A DNA stretch of 49,398 bases from Terrimicrobiaceae bacterium (GTDB lineage: Bacteria; Verrucomicrobiota; Verrucomicrobiia; Chthoniobacterales; JAATET01): NCBI GenBank assembly GCA_028713285.1, contig JAQTOP010000015.1, positions 1 through 49,398 on the forward strand, written 5' to 3'. The position numbers were made by a program, and so were the translations under genes. The notes beneath the pieces are model-generated. The model was given only the letters and a program-made list of their open reading frames with translations, ran no database searches and was not told the DNA's origin. Shown one piece after another: positions 16,325 to 26,600 of this stretch (position 1 is its first letter; the number at the start of each line of letters is the position of its first letter).

Positions 16325-17257
16325 TCAAGCCAGGCGGGAGACGGCCTCTTCGAGCGTGGCGAGATTCGAGATCGAAAGAATCGGCGTTCCCTTGCGGATG
16401 CGGCCCACGAGGCCGGCGAGCACGCCGCCGGGACCCATCTCGATGAGGAGGTCGCAGTGCTCATGGTCCAGGAGATACTCGATGCTCTCGGTCCAGCGCA
16501 CGCTGCCGGTGACCTGGTCGGCGAGCGTGCGGCGGATTTCCTGCGGGTCGGAGACGGCCCGGGCATCGACGTTGCATACAACGGGGACGACCGGCGTGCC
16601 GATGGGGCTTTCCTCGAGCGCGGCCTTGAGGCGCTGGTAGGCGGACTCCATCAATCGCGAGTGGAACGCTCCGGAAACGGTGAGTTCGACGGCCTTGCGG
16701 GCGCCGTATTCCTTCGCGAGCGAGACGGCGAGGGCCACCTTCGACGCCTCGCCCGAGACGACGATCTGGCCCGGGCAGTTCAAGTTCGCGATATCCACGT
16801 CGGCGGCGGCGGCGAGGTCGCGGATCGCATTCTCGTCGGCGCCAATGATCGCGGCCATGGCGCCGTGCGTCTCGTCGCAGGCATCCTGCATGGCGCGGGA
16901 GCGTTTGCCCACGAGGTCAAGACCGACCTCGAAATCGAAAGTGCCCGCGGCGGCGTGCGCTGTGAATTCGCCCAGGGAAAGCCCGGCCGCCGCGCCGAAG
17001 GTGAAGCCCGGCAGCCGCTCGCGGAGGGCGACGAGGCAGGCGAGCCCGTGGACGTAGAGCGCAGGCTGGCAGATGGCGGTGCGGGTGAGTTCCTCCGCCG
17101 GTCCCTCGAATGCCACTGCGCTGAGCGCGTAGCCGAGCTGGGCGTCGGCGAGTTTGAAAAGTTCCGCGGCGGCGGGCGAGGCGACGACGATATCCTTGCC
17201 CATGCCCACGGTCTGGGCGCCCTGGCCGGCGAAAAGAAGAGCGATTTTTTGACTCAC
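16325..17257 (-). CDS. fabD: Malonyl-CoA:ACP transacylase
   Basis: FabD moves malonyl from CoA to acyl carrier protein for fatty-acid elongation. Family marks are FAGQGAQTVGMG (9-20), the nucleophile motif GLSLGE (92-97, Ser94), the malonyl-binding Arg region (VGKRSRAMQ), VSGAFHSRLM with the catalytic His near 200, and the terminal GPGGVLAGLVGR. 310 residues is normal. The start overlaps the stop of glycerate kinase by ATGA (17,254-17,257), so it is coupled to that gene. Other fab genes are not nearby. Confidence 0.97.
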   Translation of the reverse strand: MSQKIALLFAGQGAQTVGMGKDIVVASPAAAELFKLADAQLGYALSAVAFEGPAEELTRTAICQPALYVHGLACLVALRERLPGFTFGAAAGLSLGEFTAHAAAGTFDFEVGLDLVGKRSRAMQDACDETHGAMAAIIGADENAIRDLAAAADVDIANLNCPGQIVVSGEASKVALAVSLAKEYGARKAVELTVSGAFHSRLMESAYQRLKAALEESPIGTPVVPVVCNVDARAVSDPQEIRRTLADQVTGSVRWTESIEYLLDHEHCDLLIEMGPGGVLAGLVGRIRKGTPILSISNLATLEEAVSRLA

Positions 17258-18405
17258 GATTTTTGGGAAAGAGAGAGGACTCTAGCGACCCTTTCGGCGG
17301 CACGCACCAGCAAATCCCGCGCGTCGCGCATGGACTCGGCGGCGGTCATCGGGCCATTTGCCAGCCCGAAGCAGGCGTCGAAAACGTCGTCGAGCCGATC
17401 CTCGCCGCGGATGGCTCCGGCAAAGGCGATGACGGGTTTGCCGGCTTTTCTCGCGCGCCGGGCGATGCCGCCGGGGCCTTTGCCTTCGAGCGTTTGCGGA
17501 TCGAGCAAACCCTCCCCGGTAATCACGAGATCGATCTCGCCGATGAGCTGGTCGAGCCCCGTGAGGTCGGCAAAGGTGTCGAATCCCGGGCGGAGCGCCG
17601 CCTGGCAGAACGAGAGCAGGCCGAAGCCCAGGCCGCCGGCCGCGCCCGCTCCCGGCGCGTCGCGGAAGTCGCAATGCAAATCCCGCTGCACGAGGTCGGC
17701 AAGGTGGGTGAGATTGCGATCCAGCGTCTCGACCATCGCCGGCGTTGCGCCCTTTTGCGGACCGTAGATGCGGCTGGCGCCTTCCGGGCCGAGAAGGGGA
17801 TTTCGCACGTCGGAGAGCGCGAGAATCTCGGGCGCGAAGATGCGAGATGACCGCTCGATGCGCACGATTTCGGGAAAAGTTTCCGGCGCCGGAGTGAGCG
17901 GAGTTCCCCCTGCGTCGAGGAAGCGATGACCGAGCGCGGCGGCGAGTCCGGCGCCGGCGTCATTCGTGGCGCTGCCGCCAAGACCGACCAGGATTTTTTT
18001 TGCACCCCGGCGGGCGGCGTCGATGAGCAACGTGCCCGTGCCGAAGGTTGTCGCGCGGAGCGGATCGCGCTCGTCCTCCCGCAGACGCCACAAGCCGCTT
18101 GCGGCGCTCATTTCGATCACCGCCTGATGCAGGCTGGGCGTCCAGCCATACCGCGCGCGAATGGGCCGGCCGAGCGCGTCGGTCGTCTCGCATTCCACCA
18201 TCCCGCCGCCGAAAATATTCACAAAAACCTCCGCCGTGCCTTCTCCGCCGTCGGCGAGCGGGAGCCTGTGAAGGTGCGCCTCGGGAAGCGCGCGCTCGAT
18301 GCCGAGGCAGATCGCCTCGACCGCCTCGTGCGCGGTGAGCGAGCCCTTGAATTTATCGGGGGCTACAAGGATGCGAACGTTGCAGGGCTGCGTTGGGGAG
18401 GGCAT
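17254..18405 (-). CDS. garK: Glycerate kinase
   Basis: A 383-residue protein of the GarK/GlxK family that phosphorylates D-glycerate using ATP. Family motifs: APDKFKGSLTA near the N-terminus, LPLADGGEGTAEV, ATTFGTGTLLIDAARRGAKKILVGLGGSATND (in pieces), GAAGGLGFGLL and the C-terminal ITGEGLLDPQTLEGKGPGG. It precedes and overlaps fabD by four bases. It channels glyoxylate or tartronate-derived glycerate into glycolysis. 57 bases separate it from oppC. Confidence 0.95.
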   Translation of the reverse strand: MPSPTQPCNVRILVAPDKFKGSLTAHEAVEAICLGIERALPEAHLHRLPLADGGEGTAEVFVNIFGGGMVECETTDALGRPIRARYGWTPSLHQAVIEMSAASGLWRLREDERDPLRATTFGTGTLLIDAARRGAKKILVGLGGSATNDAGAGLAAALGHRFLDAGGTPLTPAPETFPEIVRIERSSRIFAPEILALSDVRNPLLGPEGASRIYGPQKGATPAMVETLDRNLTHLADLVQRDLHCDFRDAPGAGAAGGLGFGLLSFCQAALRPGFDTFADLTGLDQLIGEIDLVITGEGLLDPQTLEGKGPGGIARRARKAGKPVIAFAGAIRGEDRLDDVFDACFGLANGPMTAAESMRDARDLLVRAAERVARVLSLSQKS

Positions 18406-18462
18406 CGGATTGCTCCGGGCAGACTACGAGTAGCACCGGAGCCCGCGCCGAACAAGCAGGCA

Positions 18463-19362
18463 TCAGCGCCCGGGGTCCAGCGCGTCGCGCAGGGCGTCGC
18501 CAAGGAAATTCAACGCGAGCAGCGTGAGCGCCATGACGACCGACGGAAAAACGATCATCCACGCGAGGTTGCGCACGGGGTTGATCGCGGCCACGCCATC
18601 GGCGAGCAGCGAACCGAGGCTGGCCTGGGGCGCCTGAATGCCGAGGCCGAGAAAGCTCAGGAACGATTCGTCGATGATGACGGCGGGAATCGTGAGCGTG
18701 AGATAGATGATGATGATGCCAAGGAGGTTTGGCAGCAGGTGCCGCAGGAGGATGCGAATGTGCGACTGGCCGAGGGCGCGGGCGGCGGTGACGAACGGAC
18801 GGCTCTTCAACGCGAGCACCTGGCCGCGCACGATGCGGGCCATCGTCAGCCACTCGATGATGCCGAGCGAGAAGACGAGGATGACGATGCTCGAGTAATC
18901 GACGAGGCCCTGCCAGCCGCGCGCGGCGGCGAAATTCTGGAGCGTGCGGTTGAAGGCGTTGATGAGCACGAGGATGAAAATAAGCCGTGGGATCGCGTAG
19001 AGAATATCGACGAACCGCATCATCGCATCGTCGATGCGCCCGCCGAGATAGCCGGCGACGAGGCCGTAGGCCGTGCCGATGACGAGGCTGACGGCCGCGC
19101 CGCAAATGCCGACGAGGAGGGAGACGCGGGCGCCCATCAGAACGCGCAGCAGCAGGTCGCGGCCATTGAGGTCGGTGCCGAAGGGATGCGCCCACGAGGG
19201 CGGGGCGTATTGGAGGGCGCTCGGTTCGGAATAACCGGCGGGAAAAAACCACGGGCCGGCGATCGCGGCGAGCGCGAGCAGACCGAGGAGGCCGATGCAC
19301 GCGGAGGCGACGCGATTGCGCCCCAGCCGCGTCGCGAAGTGCGTGGACGCCGGCTCAACCAT
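18463..19362 (-). CDS. oppC: Oligopeptide ABC transporter permease, OppC type
   Basis: A 299-residue inner-membrane permease. It has an N-terminal segment typical of OppC/DppC (RNRVASACIGLLGLLALAAIAGP), the motif HPFGTDLNGRDLLLRVLMGAR (about 59-79), about six membrane helices, and the EAA loop ARALGQSHIRILLRHLLPN (about 192-210) that contacts the ATPase. It imports peptides with OppB. Its start lies inside the last codons of oppB (8-base overlap). Binding protein and ATPases are not in the window. Confidence 0.92.
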   Translation of the reverse strand: MVEPASTHFATRLGRNRVASACIGLLGLLALAAIAGPWFFPAGYSEPSALQYAPPSWAHPFGTDLNGRDLLLRVLMGARVSLLVGICGAAVSLVIGTAYGLVAGYLGGRIDDAMMRFVDILYAIPRLIFILVLINAFNRTLQNFAAARGWQGLVDYSSIVILVFSLGIIEWLTMARIVRGQVLALKSRPFVTAARALGQSHIRILLRHLLPNLLGIIIIYLTLTIPAVIIDESFLSFLGLGIQAPQASLGSLLADGVAAINPVRNLAWMIVFPSVVMALTLLALNFLGDALRDALDPGR

Positions 19363-20284
19363 CGAGCTGAATCCTCCGGTCGAGGAACGTGTAGGCGAGA
19401 TCGACGACGAGATTGAGCAGCACGAGCAGCGTGCAATAGACGATCACCACGCCGCCGAGCAGGAAGCCGTCGCGGTTGAAGATCGAGTTTACGAAGAAGC
19501 CGCCCGCGCCCGGAATGTTGAAAATGGTCTCCACGACGATCGAGCCGGTGAGGAGATTCGCGGCGAGCGGGCCAAGGTAGGAGACGACGGGCAGGATCGC
19601 GATGCGCAGCGCGTGCCGGTAGAGGATGGATGGCTCGCCGAGGCCCTTCGCCCGGGCGGTGCGAATGAAGTCCTGCCCGAGGGTTTCCAGCAGGCTGCCG
19701 CGCATGAGCCTGGCGATGGTGGCGACGTAGGGCGCCGCGAGCACGAGCGCGGGCAGCAGCAGATGCCGCAGGTGCGGGAAGTCGCCCCAGCCGCCGACGG
19801 GCAGCCATCCGAGCCAGAGCGCGAAGATGAGGATGGCCAGCGGACCGATGACGAAGGACGGCAGCGAGATGGCGAGCAGGGCGGCGAGCATCGCGGCGGT
19901 GTCGCCGAATCCGCCGTGACGCAGGGCGGCGAAGGCGCCGAGCCACACGCCGGCGCACGTGGCGATGAGGAAGGCCGCCGAGCCGAGGGTGAGCGTGACG
20001 GGCAGCGTCTGCGCGAGGATTTCGTTGACGCTGCGGTTGCGGTATTTCGTGGAGAGGCGCAGGTCGCCGTGGAGGAGGTCGCCGAGGTAGCCGCTGTATT
20101 GCTGCCAGAGCGTGCCATCGAGTTTGTATTTCGCGAGGAGCTGCCGCTCGATGGTCTCGGGGAGTTTGCGCTCCGCATCGAACGGGCCGCCGGGCGAGAG
20201 CCGGATGAGGAAAAACGTGGCCGAGACGACGCAGAAGAGCACGGCGCAGAGCGCGGCAATGCGGCGAAGGATGTAGGCGACCAT
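19355..20284 (-). CDS. oppB: Oligopeptide ABC transporter permease, OppB type
   Basis: A 309-residue permease from the ATG at 20,282-20,284, with an open frame eight codons further upstream not used. It begins MVAYILRRIAAL like OppB, carries the periplasmic loop with LSPGGPFDAER and the AKYKLDGTLWQQYSGYL segment, then five more helices. The EAA loop ARAKGLGEPSILYRHALRIA is near 215-234. Partner of OppC for peptide uptake. It is the first gene of the pair; 42 bases separate it from the metallo-beta-lactamase-fold gene upstream. Confidence 0.92.
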   Translation of the reverse strand: MVAYILRRIAALCAVLFCVVSATFFLIRLSPGGPFDAERKLPETIERQLLAKYKLDGTLWQQYSGYLGDLLHGDLRLSTKYRNRSVNEILAQTLPVTLTLGSAAFLIATCAGVWLGAFAALRHGGFGDTAAMLAALLAISLPSFVIGPLAILIFALWLGWLPVGGWGDFPHLRHLLLPALVLAAPYVATIARLMRGSLLETLGQDFIRTARAKGLGEPSILYRHALRIAILPVVSYLGPLAANLLTGSIVVETIFNIPGAGGFFVNSIFNRDGFLLGGVVIVYCTLLVLLNLVVDLAYTFLDRRIQLDG

Positions 20285-20326
20285 GTGGCGCGGCGCATAC
20301 TGCCACACGCGATCGCTCCGGCGCGA

Positions 20327-21298
20327 TTAAAACAAGACGGGCCGCCCCTCGGTGAGAAGGTGAACTTTTTCCAGCACGCCAAGCGTCCGCGCGCACTCGA
20401 GCAGCCGCTCGGGCGGCTCGTGCGGCGGCTCGTAACTGAGGCGGAAGCTGCCGTAGTGCATCGGGATCATCGTCCGCGCGCGCAGCTCGGCGAAGGCCTT
20501 GAGCGCCTCCTCCGGGTTCATGTGGACATTGCGCTTCGTCGGCGCGTCGTAGGCGCCAATGGGCAGCAGCGCGATCTCGACATTCGCGCGGTCGGCGATC
20601 TGCGGAAACATCCCGGCCGCGTAGGCGCTGTCGCCGCAGTGCAGGATCGAGCGTCCGGCGAACTCGATCAAAAATCCGCCGAAGCCGCGGTGCGAGTCGT
20701 GCAGCAGGCGGGCGCCCCAATGGTGCGCGGGGGTGAGCGTGACCTTGACGTCCTCGTGTTCGAGGCATTGCCAGCGTCCGAGTTCATGCACGCGATTGAA
20801 GCCGAGGCCGTGGACGAGATTGCCGACGTGCTCGGGCACGACGATGGGCTGGTCCGCCGCGACGGCGCGGAGGGATTTCTTATCGAGGTGGTCGAAATGC
20901 GCGTGGGTGACGAGGACGAGATCAATGGCGGGCAGGTCGCGGAGTTCGATCCCGGGATGCTTGATGCGCTTGAAGACCTTCAGCCACTTGGCCCAGATGG
21001 GATCGATGAGGATGCTCGTGCGCGGCGTCTGGATGAGGAACGACGCGTGGCCGATCCACGTGATGCAGACCTGGCCGTCGCCGATCTCGGGAAACTCCGG
21101 CTTGAGTTTTGAGCCGTTGCGCGGCGTGAACATCGTCGGGATGACGACTTCGGTGAGGAAATTCCTCTCGTGCCAGCCTGCGCCGAGCTTCATCGACGCA
21201 TGGTTCTCGGGGCGGCGCTTCCTGCGGCGCTTGCCGGCGGTAACAGCCATCTTTCGCCGCGCCTTACGGATTTCTTTGGCGAGGATTCGCTGGACCAT
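20327..21298 (-). CDS. UlaG-like metallo-beta-lactamase-fold hydrolase
   Basis: A 323-residue protein from ATG 21,296-21,298, with CGAGG six bases upstream; an in-frame ATG at 21,319 is less likely because it overlaps the divergent gene's start. An Arg/Lys-rich N-terminal tail precedes the fold. Metal motif THAHFDHLD (131-139), ITWIGHASFLIQT (79-91) and GDSAYAAGMF in the middle match the family that includes UlaG and NAPE-PLD-like enzymes. MIPMHYGSF supplies a late His. It probably hydrolyses a phosphodiester or lactone; the substrate is unknown. It is divergent from the cyclo-ligase, 19 bases apart. Confidence 0.87.
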   Translation of the reverse strand: MVQRILAKEIRKARRKMAVTAGKRRRKRRPENHASMKLGAGWHERNFLTEVVIPTMFTPRNGSKLKPEFPEIGDGQVCITWIGHASFLIQTPRTSILIDPIWAKWLKVFKRIKHPGIELRDLPAIDLVLVTHAHFDHLDKKSLRAVAADQPIVVPEHVGNLVHGLGFNRVHELGRWQCLEHEDVKVTLTPAHHWGARLLHDSHRGFGGFLIEFAGRSILHCGDSAYAAGMFPQIADRANVEIALLPIGAYDAPTKRNVHMNPEEALKAFAELRARTMIPMHYGSFRLSYEPPHEPPERLLECARTLGVLEKVHLLTEGRPVLF

Positions 21299-21317
21299 AC
21301 TAACCTCGGGAGTCTCC

Positions 21318-21881
21318 ATGATCGTGTCGGAAAAGCAACTGCTGCGCGCGCGCGTCGCGGAAACGCTGCGCGCAATGACGGATGCGGAGCGGGCCGCCAG
21401 GTCGGCGGTCATCGCCGCGCATCTGGCGGATTATTCCGGAATGATCTTCGGCTTTGTGCCGATGCGCTCGGAGCCGGACTGGCTGCCGCGCGGAGCGAAG
21501 CAGCGCGTGGCCGTGCCGCGCGTCGAGGGGGACCGCTTGGTCTTTCACCGCGTCGAGGGGCTGTGGGAGCTGGCGCGGGGACCATTCGGCGCGCGCGAAC
21601 CGGCGGCGGATGAGACGACGCGGGTCGAGGCGGGCGAGGCCGAAATCGTGCTGGTGCCGGGCGTCGCCTTCGACCGCGAAGGGACGCGGCTCGGGCGGGG
21701 GCGGGGATTTTACGATCGGTTCCTGGCCGATCCCGCATTGGCCGCGCGACGGATCGCGATTTGCTTCGCGTGCCAAATCGTCGAACGCGTGCCGGTCGAG
21801 CCGCATGATGCGGAGGTCGATGCCCTCCTCACCGAGGACGGCTGGATCGAAGCGCGTAGTAGCGGGCGCGGTCGGGGTTGA
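21318..21881 (+). CDS. 5-formyltetrahydrofolate cyclo-ligase
   Basis: A 187-residue enzyme converting 5-formyl-THF to 5,10-methenyl-THF with ATP. It opens with EKQLLRARVAETLRAM and has the family's ATP-binding LGRGRGFYDRFL near 140 and VPGVAFDREGTRLGRG before it. ATG at 21,318 is preceded by CGGGAG. The last 53 bases overlap the tail of the convergent exonuclease gene; the C-terminal SSGRGRG may be a run-on. Also called Fau/YgfA in E. coli. Confidence 0.92.
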   Translation: MIVSEKQLLRARVAETLRAMTDAERAARSAVIAAHLADYSGMIFGFVPMRSEPDWLPRGAKQRVAVPRVEGDRLVFHRVEGLWELARGPFGAREPAADETTRVEAGEAEIVLVPGVAFDREGTRLGRGRGFYDRFLADPALAARRIAICFACQIVERVPVEPHDAEVDALLTEDGWIEARSSGRGRG

Positions 21882-22443
21882 GCAGGATGTCGGCGGGCTC
21901 GTCGCCGAGCCGGCAGCGCGCGATCAACCACCGGAGCAGCACGAGGCTGGCGAGCGCATCGCTGAGCGCGTCGTGCCAGCGGAAGCCCGTTTGTTGCGAG
22001 AGGCACTCGGCCTCGCAGCCGCAGGCGGAGGCAAGCGCGGAGAGGGAATGCGAATCGACGCCGGGGAGGGCGGCGTGAAACAGGGAGAGCGTGTCCACCC
22101 ACGGACCGAAGCCGTGACCGGGAAACGCGCGCAGGAAACGCTTCTCGGTGCCCGCGCCGTGCGAGACGATCCAGCGTCCCGCGAGCCGCGAGCGCAGTTG
22201 CGGCCACAGCGCGAGAAGCGCGGGTGCTCCCGCGAGGTCGGCATCCTGGATGCCGTGGACCTTCCGCGCGCCCCAGGCGACGGGACGATCCGAATGCAGG
22301 TAGCTGCGGAAGGATTCGGATGCGTCGATGCCGCCGCCGCGCAGGATAGCGATGCCGATCTGGATCGGCACATCGGTCTGGCCGCGTGCGACGCCGGCGC
22401 TTTCGAAGTCGATCGCGGCGAACTCGACGTCGCGGACGCGCAT
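21829..22443 (-). CDS. DnaQ-like 3'-5' exonuclease
   Basis: A 204-residue protein of the RNase T/DnaQ exonuclease fold. Motif I is FAAIDFESAG (Asp12, Glu14), motif II is VSHGAGTEKRFL with Glu where Asp is usual, and motif III is WHDALSDALAS with the His-x4-Asp pattern (DEDDh). Likely a proofreading or RNA-trimming nuclease. It ends inside the cyclo-ligase gene on the other strand (53-base convergent overlap) and lies 10 bases downstream of the DAHP synthase, so it is in that transcription unit. Confidence 0.85.
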   Translation of the reverse strand: MRVRDVEFAAIDFESAGVARGQTDVPIQIGIAILRGGGIDASESFRSYLHSDRPVAWGARKVHGIQDADLAGAPALLALWPQLRSRLAGRWIVSHGAGTEKRFLRAFPGHGFGPWVDTLSLFHAALPGVDSHSLSALASACGCEAECLSQQTGFRWHDALSDALASLVLLRWLIARCRLGDEPADILLNPDRARYYALRSSRPR

Positions 22444-22453
22444 GTTCCGGCGG

Positions 22454-23533
22454 TTAGCCCCGCAGCAGGTCGGCCGTCGCCTCCCAGTCGAGGCAGGCGT
22501 CGGTAATCGACACGCCGTAACGCAGGCTGCCGGGATCGCCGTCGGACGGCTGCGCTCCGAAGTGGATGTTGCTCTCGAGCATCGCGCCGATGATCGCTTG
22601 GGAGCCGGCGGCGCGCTGGGCGAGAACGCTCTCCCAGACGAAATGCTGGCGGGCGGGATCCTTGCCGGAATTTGCGTGGCTGCAATCGATCATGATCGCG
22701 TCGGGCAGGCCCGCGCCGCGGAGTTTCGCCGTCGCGGCAGCGACGTGGGACGGTTCGTAATTCGTGCCGTCGCGACCGCCGCGCAGGACGATGTGGCAAT
22801 GCGGGTTGCCGGTCGTTTTGACGATGCTCGTCGAGCCGTCCTGGTCGATGCCGAGGAAGCTGTGCGGCGTGCGCGAGGACTTCATCGCGTCGATCGCGGT
22901 CTGCACGCTGCCGTCGGTTCCGTTTTTGAAACCGACCGGCATCGACAGACCGCTCGCGAGTTCGCGATGCGTTTGCGATTCCGTCGTGCGGGCGCCGATG
23001 GCCGACCAGGAGACGAGGTCCGCGATGTATTGCGGAATGATGGGATCGAGGAACTCGGTCGCCGCCGGAAGGCCGAGCGCGGTGATGTCGAGGAGAAGCT
23101 TGCGGCCCAGAGCCAGGCCGTGCGCGAGGTCGCAGGAATCGTCGAGGTGGGGATCGTTGATGAGTCCCTTCCAGCCGACGGTGGTGCGCGGCTTTTCAAA
23201 ATAGACGCGCATTACGAGTTCGTAGCGGGCCGCCAGCTCGCGGCGCAGGGCGACAAGGCGATGCGCGTAGTCGAGCGCGGCCTCGGGATCGTGAATGGAG
23301 CAGGGGCCGACGACCACGAGCAGGCGCGGATCTTCGCGCTGGAGGATGCGGCGGGCGGCGGCGCGGCCCGAGAGAACGGTCCCGAGCGAGGCGGAGGCGG
23401 CGGGAAGCTGCTCCTTGATCTGGGTGGGCGTGATGAGGCGTGTGAGCCCGCGCACCCGCAGGTTCTCCACGGGATCGGCTGCGGCGGAAGCGGAGCTGTC
23501 GTCGGTCTGTCGGTCGGATAGGCCGGTAATCAT
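22454..23533 (-). CDS. aroG: 3-deoxy-7-phosphoheptulonate synthase (DAHP synthase, type I)
   Basis: A 359-residue class I DAHP synthase: condensation of phosphoenolpyruvate and erythrose-4-phosphate, the first step of the shikimate pathway. Motifs seen are [32 protein letters not shown] (substrate-binding Arg and Lys), [20 protein letters not shown] and [11 protein letters not shown]. The start ATG (23,531-23,533) was preferred over one 13 codons upstream. Length and motifs fit the AroG/AroF/AroH group; which feedback type applies cannot be read. The divergent transporter gene starts about 100 bases away. Confidence 0.95.
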   Translation of the reverse strand: MITGLSDRQTDDSSASAAADPVENLRVRGLTRLITPTQIKEQLPAASASLGTVLSGRAAARRILQREDPRLLVVVGPCSIHDPEAALDYAHRLVALRRELAARYELVMRVYFEKPRTTVGWKGLINDPHLDDSCDLAHGLALGRKLLLDITALGLPAATEFLDPIIPQYIADLVSWSAIGARTTESQTHRELASGLSMPVGFKNGTDGSVQTAIDAMKSSRTPHSFLGIDQDGSTSIVKTTGNPHCHIVLRGGRDGTNYEPSHVAAATAKLRGAGLPDAIMIDCSHANSGKDPARQHFVWESVLAQRAAGSQAIIGAMLESNIHFGAQPSDGDPGSLRYGVSITDACLDWEATADLLRG

Positions 23534-23629
23534 AGAGCCCGCCAGTATCCCGTCGAAATCGCGCTCGCGCAATCCCTCTCTTGCAAATGGCCTTTGCTGG
23601 GGGTTTTCTCTTCGTGCTACCGTTCACCC

Positions 23630-26600
23630 GTGGAAGTCGTCGCCAAGGAAACCCCGAAACTGCTTCATCGCAGGCTGGAGGGCTTCTTTCGGCTGGTCTC
23701 GCGGGTTCGATCCAGCACCCGGCAATTCTCCCGCCGGCTCATGCGCAAGCCGCGCACGGTTTCCGAGGGGCCGAACCTCCTGCCGACGCTCATCAAGGTG
23801 CTCGCGGCATTTGCGCGCTCCGAGAACGAGGTGCTCGAGGAGGAAATCGACTCGAGCCTCGGGTTCCTGCGCTACGATTATCCCGACACGGTGTATTCGG
23901 AGCTGCGCAAGCTCTTCCGCGACGCGCTCCACGAGCAGCAGGATCTCAACGCCATCGCGCAGAAGCTCGCGAACCAGCTCAGCGACGACCGCAAGATTCT
24001 CCTCGGCGTCCAGCTCTACGACCTGATCTCGAAGGCCGGCCTCAAGCAGGAGCAGGTCATCGCCTACTACTCGTTCATGGCGCAGCTCGGGATGGCCGCG
24101 CAGGCCATCGACATCGTCTATCAGCTCAATGCGAACGAGCAGGGCGACACGCAGATTTACCAGCAGGGCGCTTCGCCCCTCGAGGCCGTGACCTTCGGCG
24201 CGCCCGGGCGGTCCGACGTGACGCTCAAGGAATTCACCGGCGACGAGCGGCTGCTCGCGTATCGCTATCACGAGCTGATCATCCTCAAGAACATGAGCGG
24301 TCGGAACCTCATCGTGCAGGGCCGGCTGCTCAAGCCGAACGATTTCTGCCGGCTCTATCCCGGCCAGCGCATCATCATCGACGAGCAGGTGATCGCCTAC
24401 CAGGACCTCGTCTTCTACTTCAACGCGAAGAAAAACGTCTCGCTCCCGCAGCTCTACATCGCCGTGAACGACGAGGACGAAGTGCGCCTCGAAAAAAACA
24501 AGACGCGCGACAGTTGCCTCGAAGTGACGTTCGGATTGAAGGTCCGCGTGCGCGCCCTTCGCGACGTGGATGCCGTGCTGAACGGAGTGCGGCTGACTTC
24601 AGGCACGGCCGTCGAGGCATCGCTCGAAGACCGCATTATTTTCCACGACGACAGCGAACTCGAGATCGACGACCTGCGCCGCCGCGCGCGCTCCTACGGC
24701 GGGCGGTTCCAGCTCAAGGCCTCGAAGTCGGAGTATCTTGTCTCGAACAATCCCGGCCTGCTGAACGAGGGCGACATCCTGCTCGCGCCGGGCACGGGCG
24801 GCGACGTGCTGTTGAAAATCTACTGCGATTACGACCGCAAGGTGGGGCGTGTCGAGGTGTTGCAGGCGGACCGTCCGATTCTCGTGCGCGGAAATCCCGT
24901 GCGCAATTTCGCCCCGCTCGCCGACGGCGACACGATTCGCGTGGACGCCGGACAGGTGTTGCGCTGCAACTTCACGGAACGGCTCATCGAGGAGGAGCGC
25001 AACATCATCCGCACGATGGAGGTGCGCGACGTCGTATGCCGCTTCCGCAATGGAGAGATCGCGCTCGACGGACTGTCCTTCACCGTCCAGCGGGGCGAGA
25101 TGGTGTGCGTGATGGGGGCGAGCGGCTGCGGCAAGAGCACGCTCATGCGCATGCTCGCGGGGCAATTTCCGCCGGTGCATGGCGAGGTGCTGCTGAACGG
25201 GCGCTCGCTTTACGCGAACTACGACTCCCTGCGCCGCTACGTGACCTACGTGCCCCAATACGACGCCTTCGACGAGCACCTCACCATCGAGGAGAATCTC
25301 GATTTCGCCGCGGCCATCCGCTCGCCCCATCTCTCGCGGCGCGAGCGCCTGCGCCGCATCGACGGCAAACTCGCTGAACTCGGTCTCAACGAACGGCGCA
25401 CGAGCGTCGTCGGCAGCGCGCAGAAAAAAACGCTCTCCGGCGGCGAGCGCAAGCGGCTGAACATCGGCCTGGACATGATCAGCTCGGCCGACATTTTCCT
25501 CTTCGACGAGCCGACCTCCGGCCTGTCGTCGAAGGACTCCGAGCACGTCATCGAGATCATCCGCGCGATGGCGCACAACAAGATCGTGCTCGTGACGATC
25601 CACCAGCCGACGTCGCGGATTTTCCAGATGTTCCACAAGGCGCTGCTGCTCGACAAGGGCGGCAAGATCGTGTTCTTCGGCACGTCGCACGAGACCCTGC
25701 AATACTTTGCGGATGCCGAGCACGTGCAACATTACGGCACCGCGCTCGGCACGACGGATGTGGGCGACACCGCGCGGCCGGAGTTCATCTTCGATGTGCT
25801 GGAGACGCCGCTGCGCGATCTCTCGGGCGACATTATTTTCGAGGAAAACAGCCGCGGCCAGCTCGTGCCCGCGCGCCGGTATTCGCCGGACTATTGGCGC
25901 GACAAATACGAATCGTATCGGCTCGTGAAGGACGTGCGCGCGGCGCCGATCACACGCGATGCGACGGCCGCCGCCGCGAACGCGCCACCTTTCCAGCGCA
26001 GGCGCGATCCGATCCGCTGGCGCGAGGAGTGGAGCCAGTTCACGACGCTTTTGCAGCGCGCATTCATCAGCAAATTCCGCAACCGCGCGAACCTGCTGAC
26101 GACCATTGTCGAGGCGCCGTTGCTGGCGCTGCTCATCGGCGTCGTGCTGCGCTACAGCGTCGAAGGCGGTACCTACGATTTTGCCTCCGCCTACCACATT
26201 CCCACCTACCTGTTTCTCGCGCTCGTCGTCGCGATGTTCCTCGGCCTCACGAACAGCGTGGATGACATCATTCGCGACCGGCCGGTGCTCCTGCGCGAGC
26301 GCAACCTCAACGTGCGGCTCGGATATTACGTGACGGCAAAGGGGCTCACGCTCGCCTTGTTCGCGGTCGCGCAGTGCGCCGCCTTCGTGCTGCTCGGGAA
26401 CTGGCTGCTCGCCGTGCGCGGCATGTTCTGGATCGATTTCGTCGCGCTGTTTCTCACGGCGGTGAGCGGCATCGCGATCGGCCTCATCATCTCCGCGCTC
26501 GTGCCGGAGGGGAAAACCGCCGTCAACATCATCCCGGCCGTCCTCATTCCCCAGATCATCCTCGGGGGCGCCCTCATCAAGTATGAGGAGATGAACCGCA

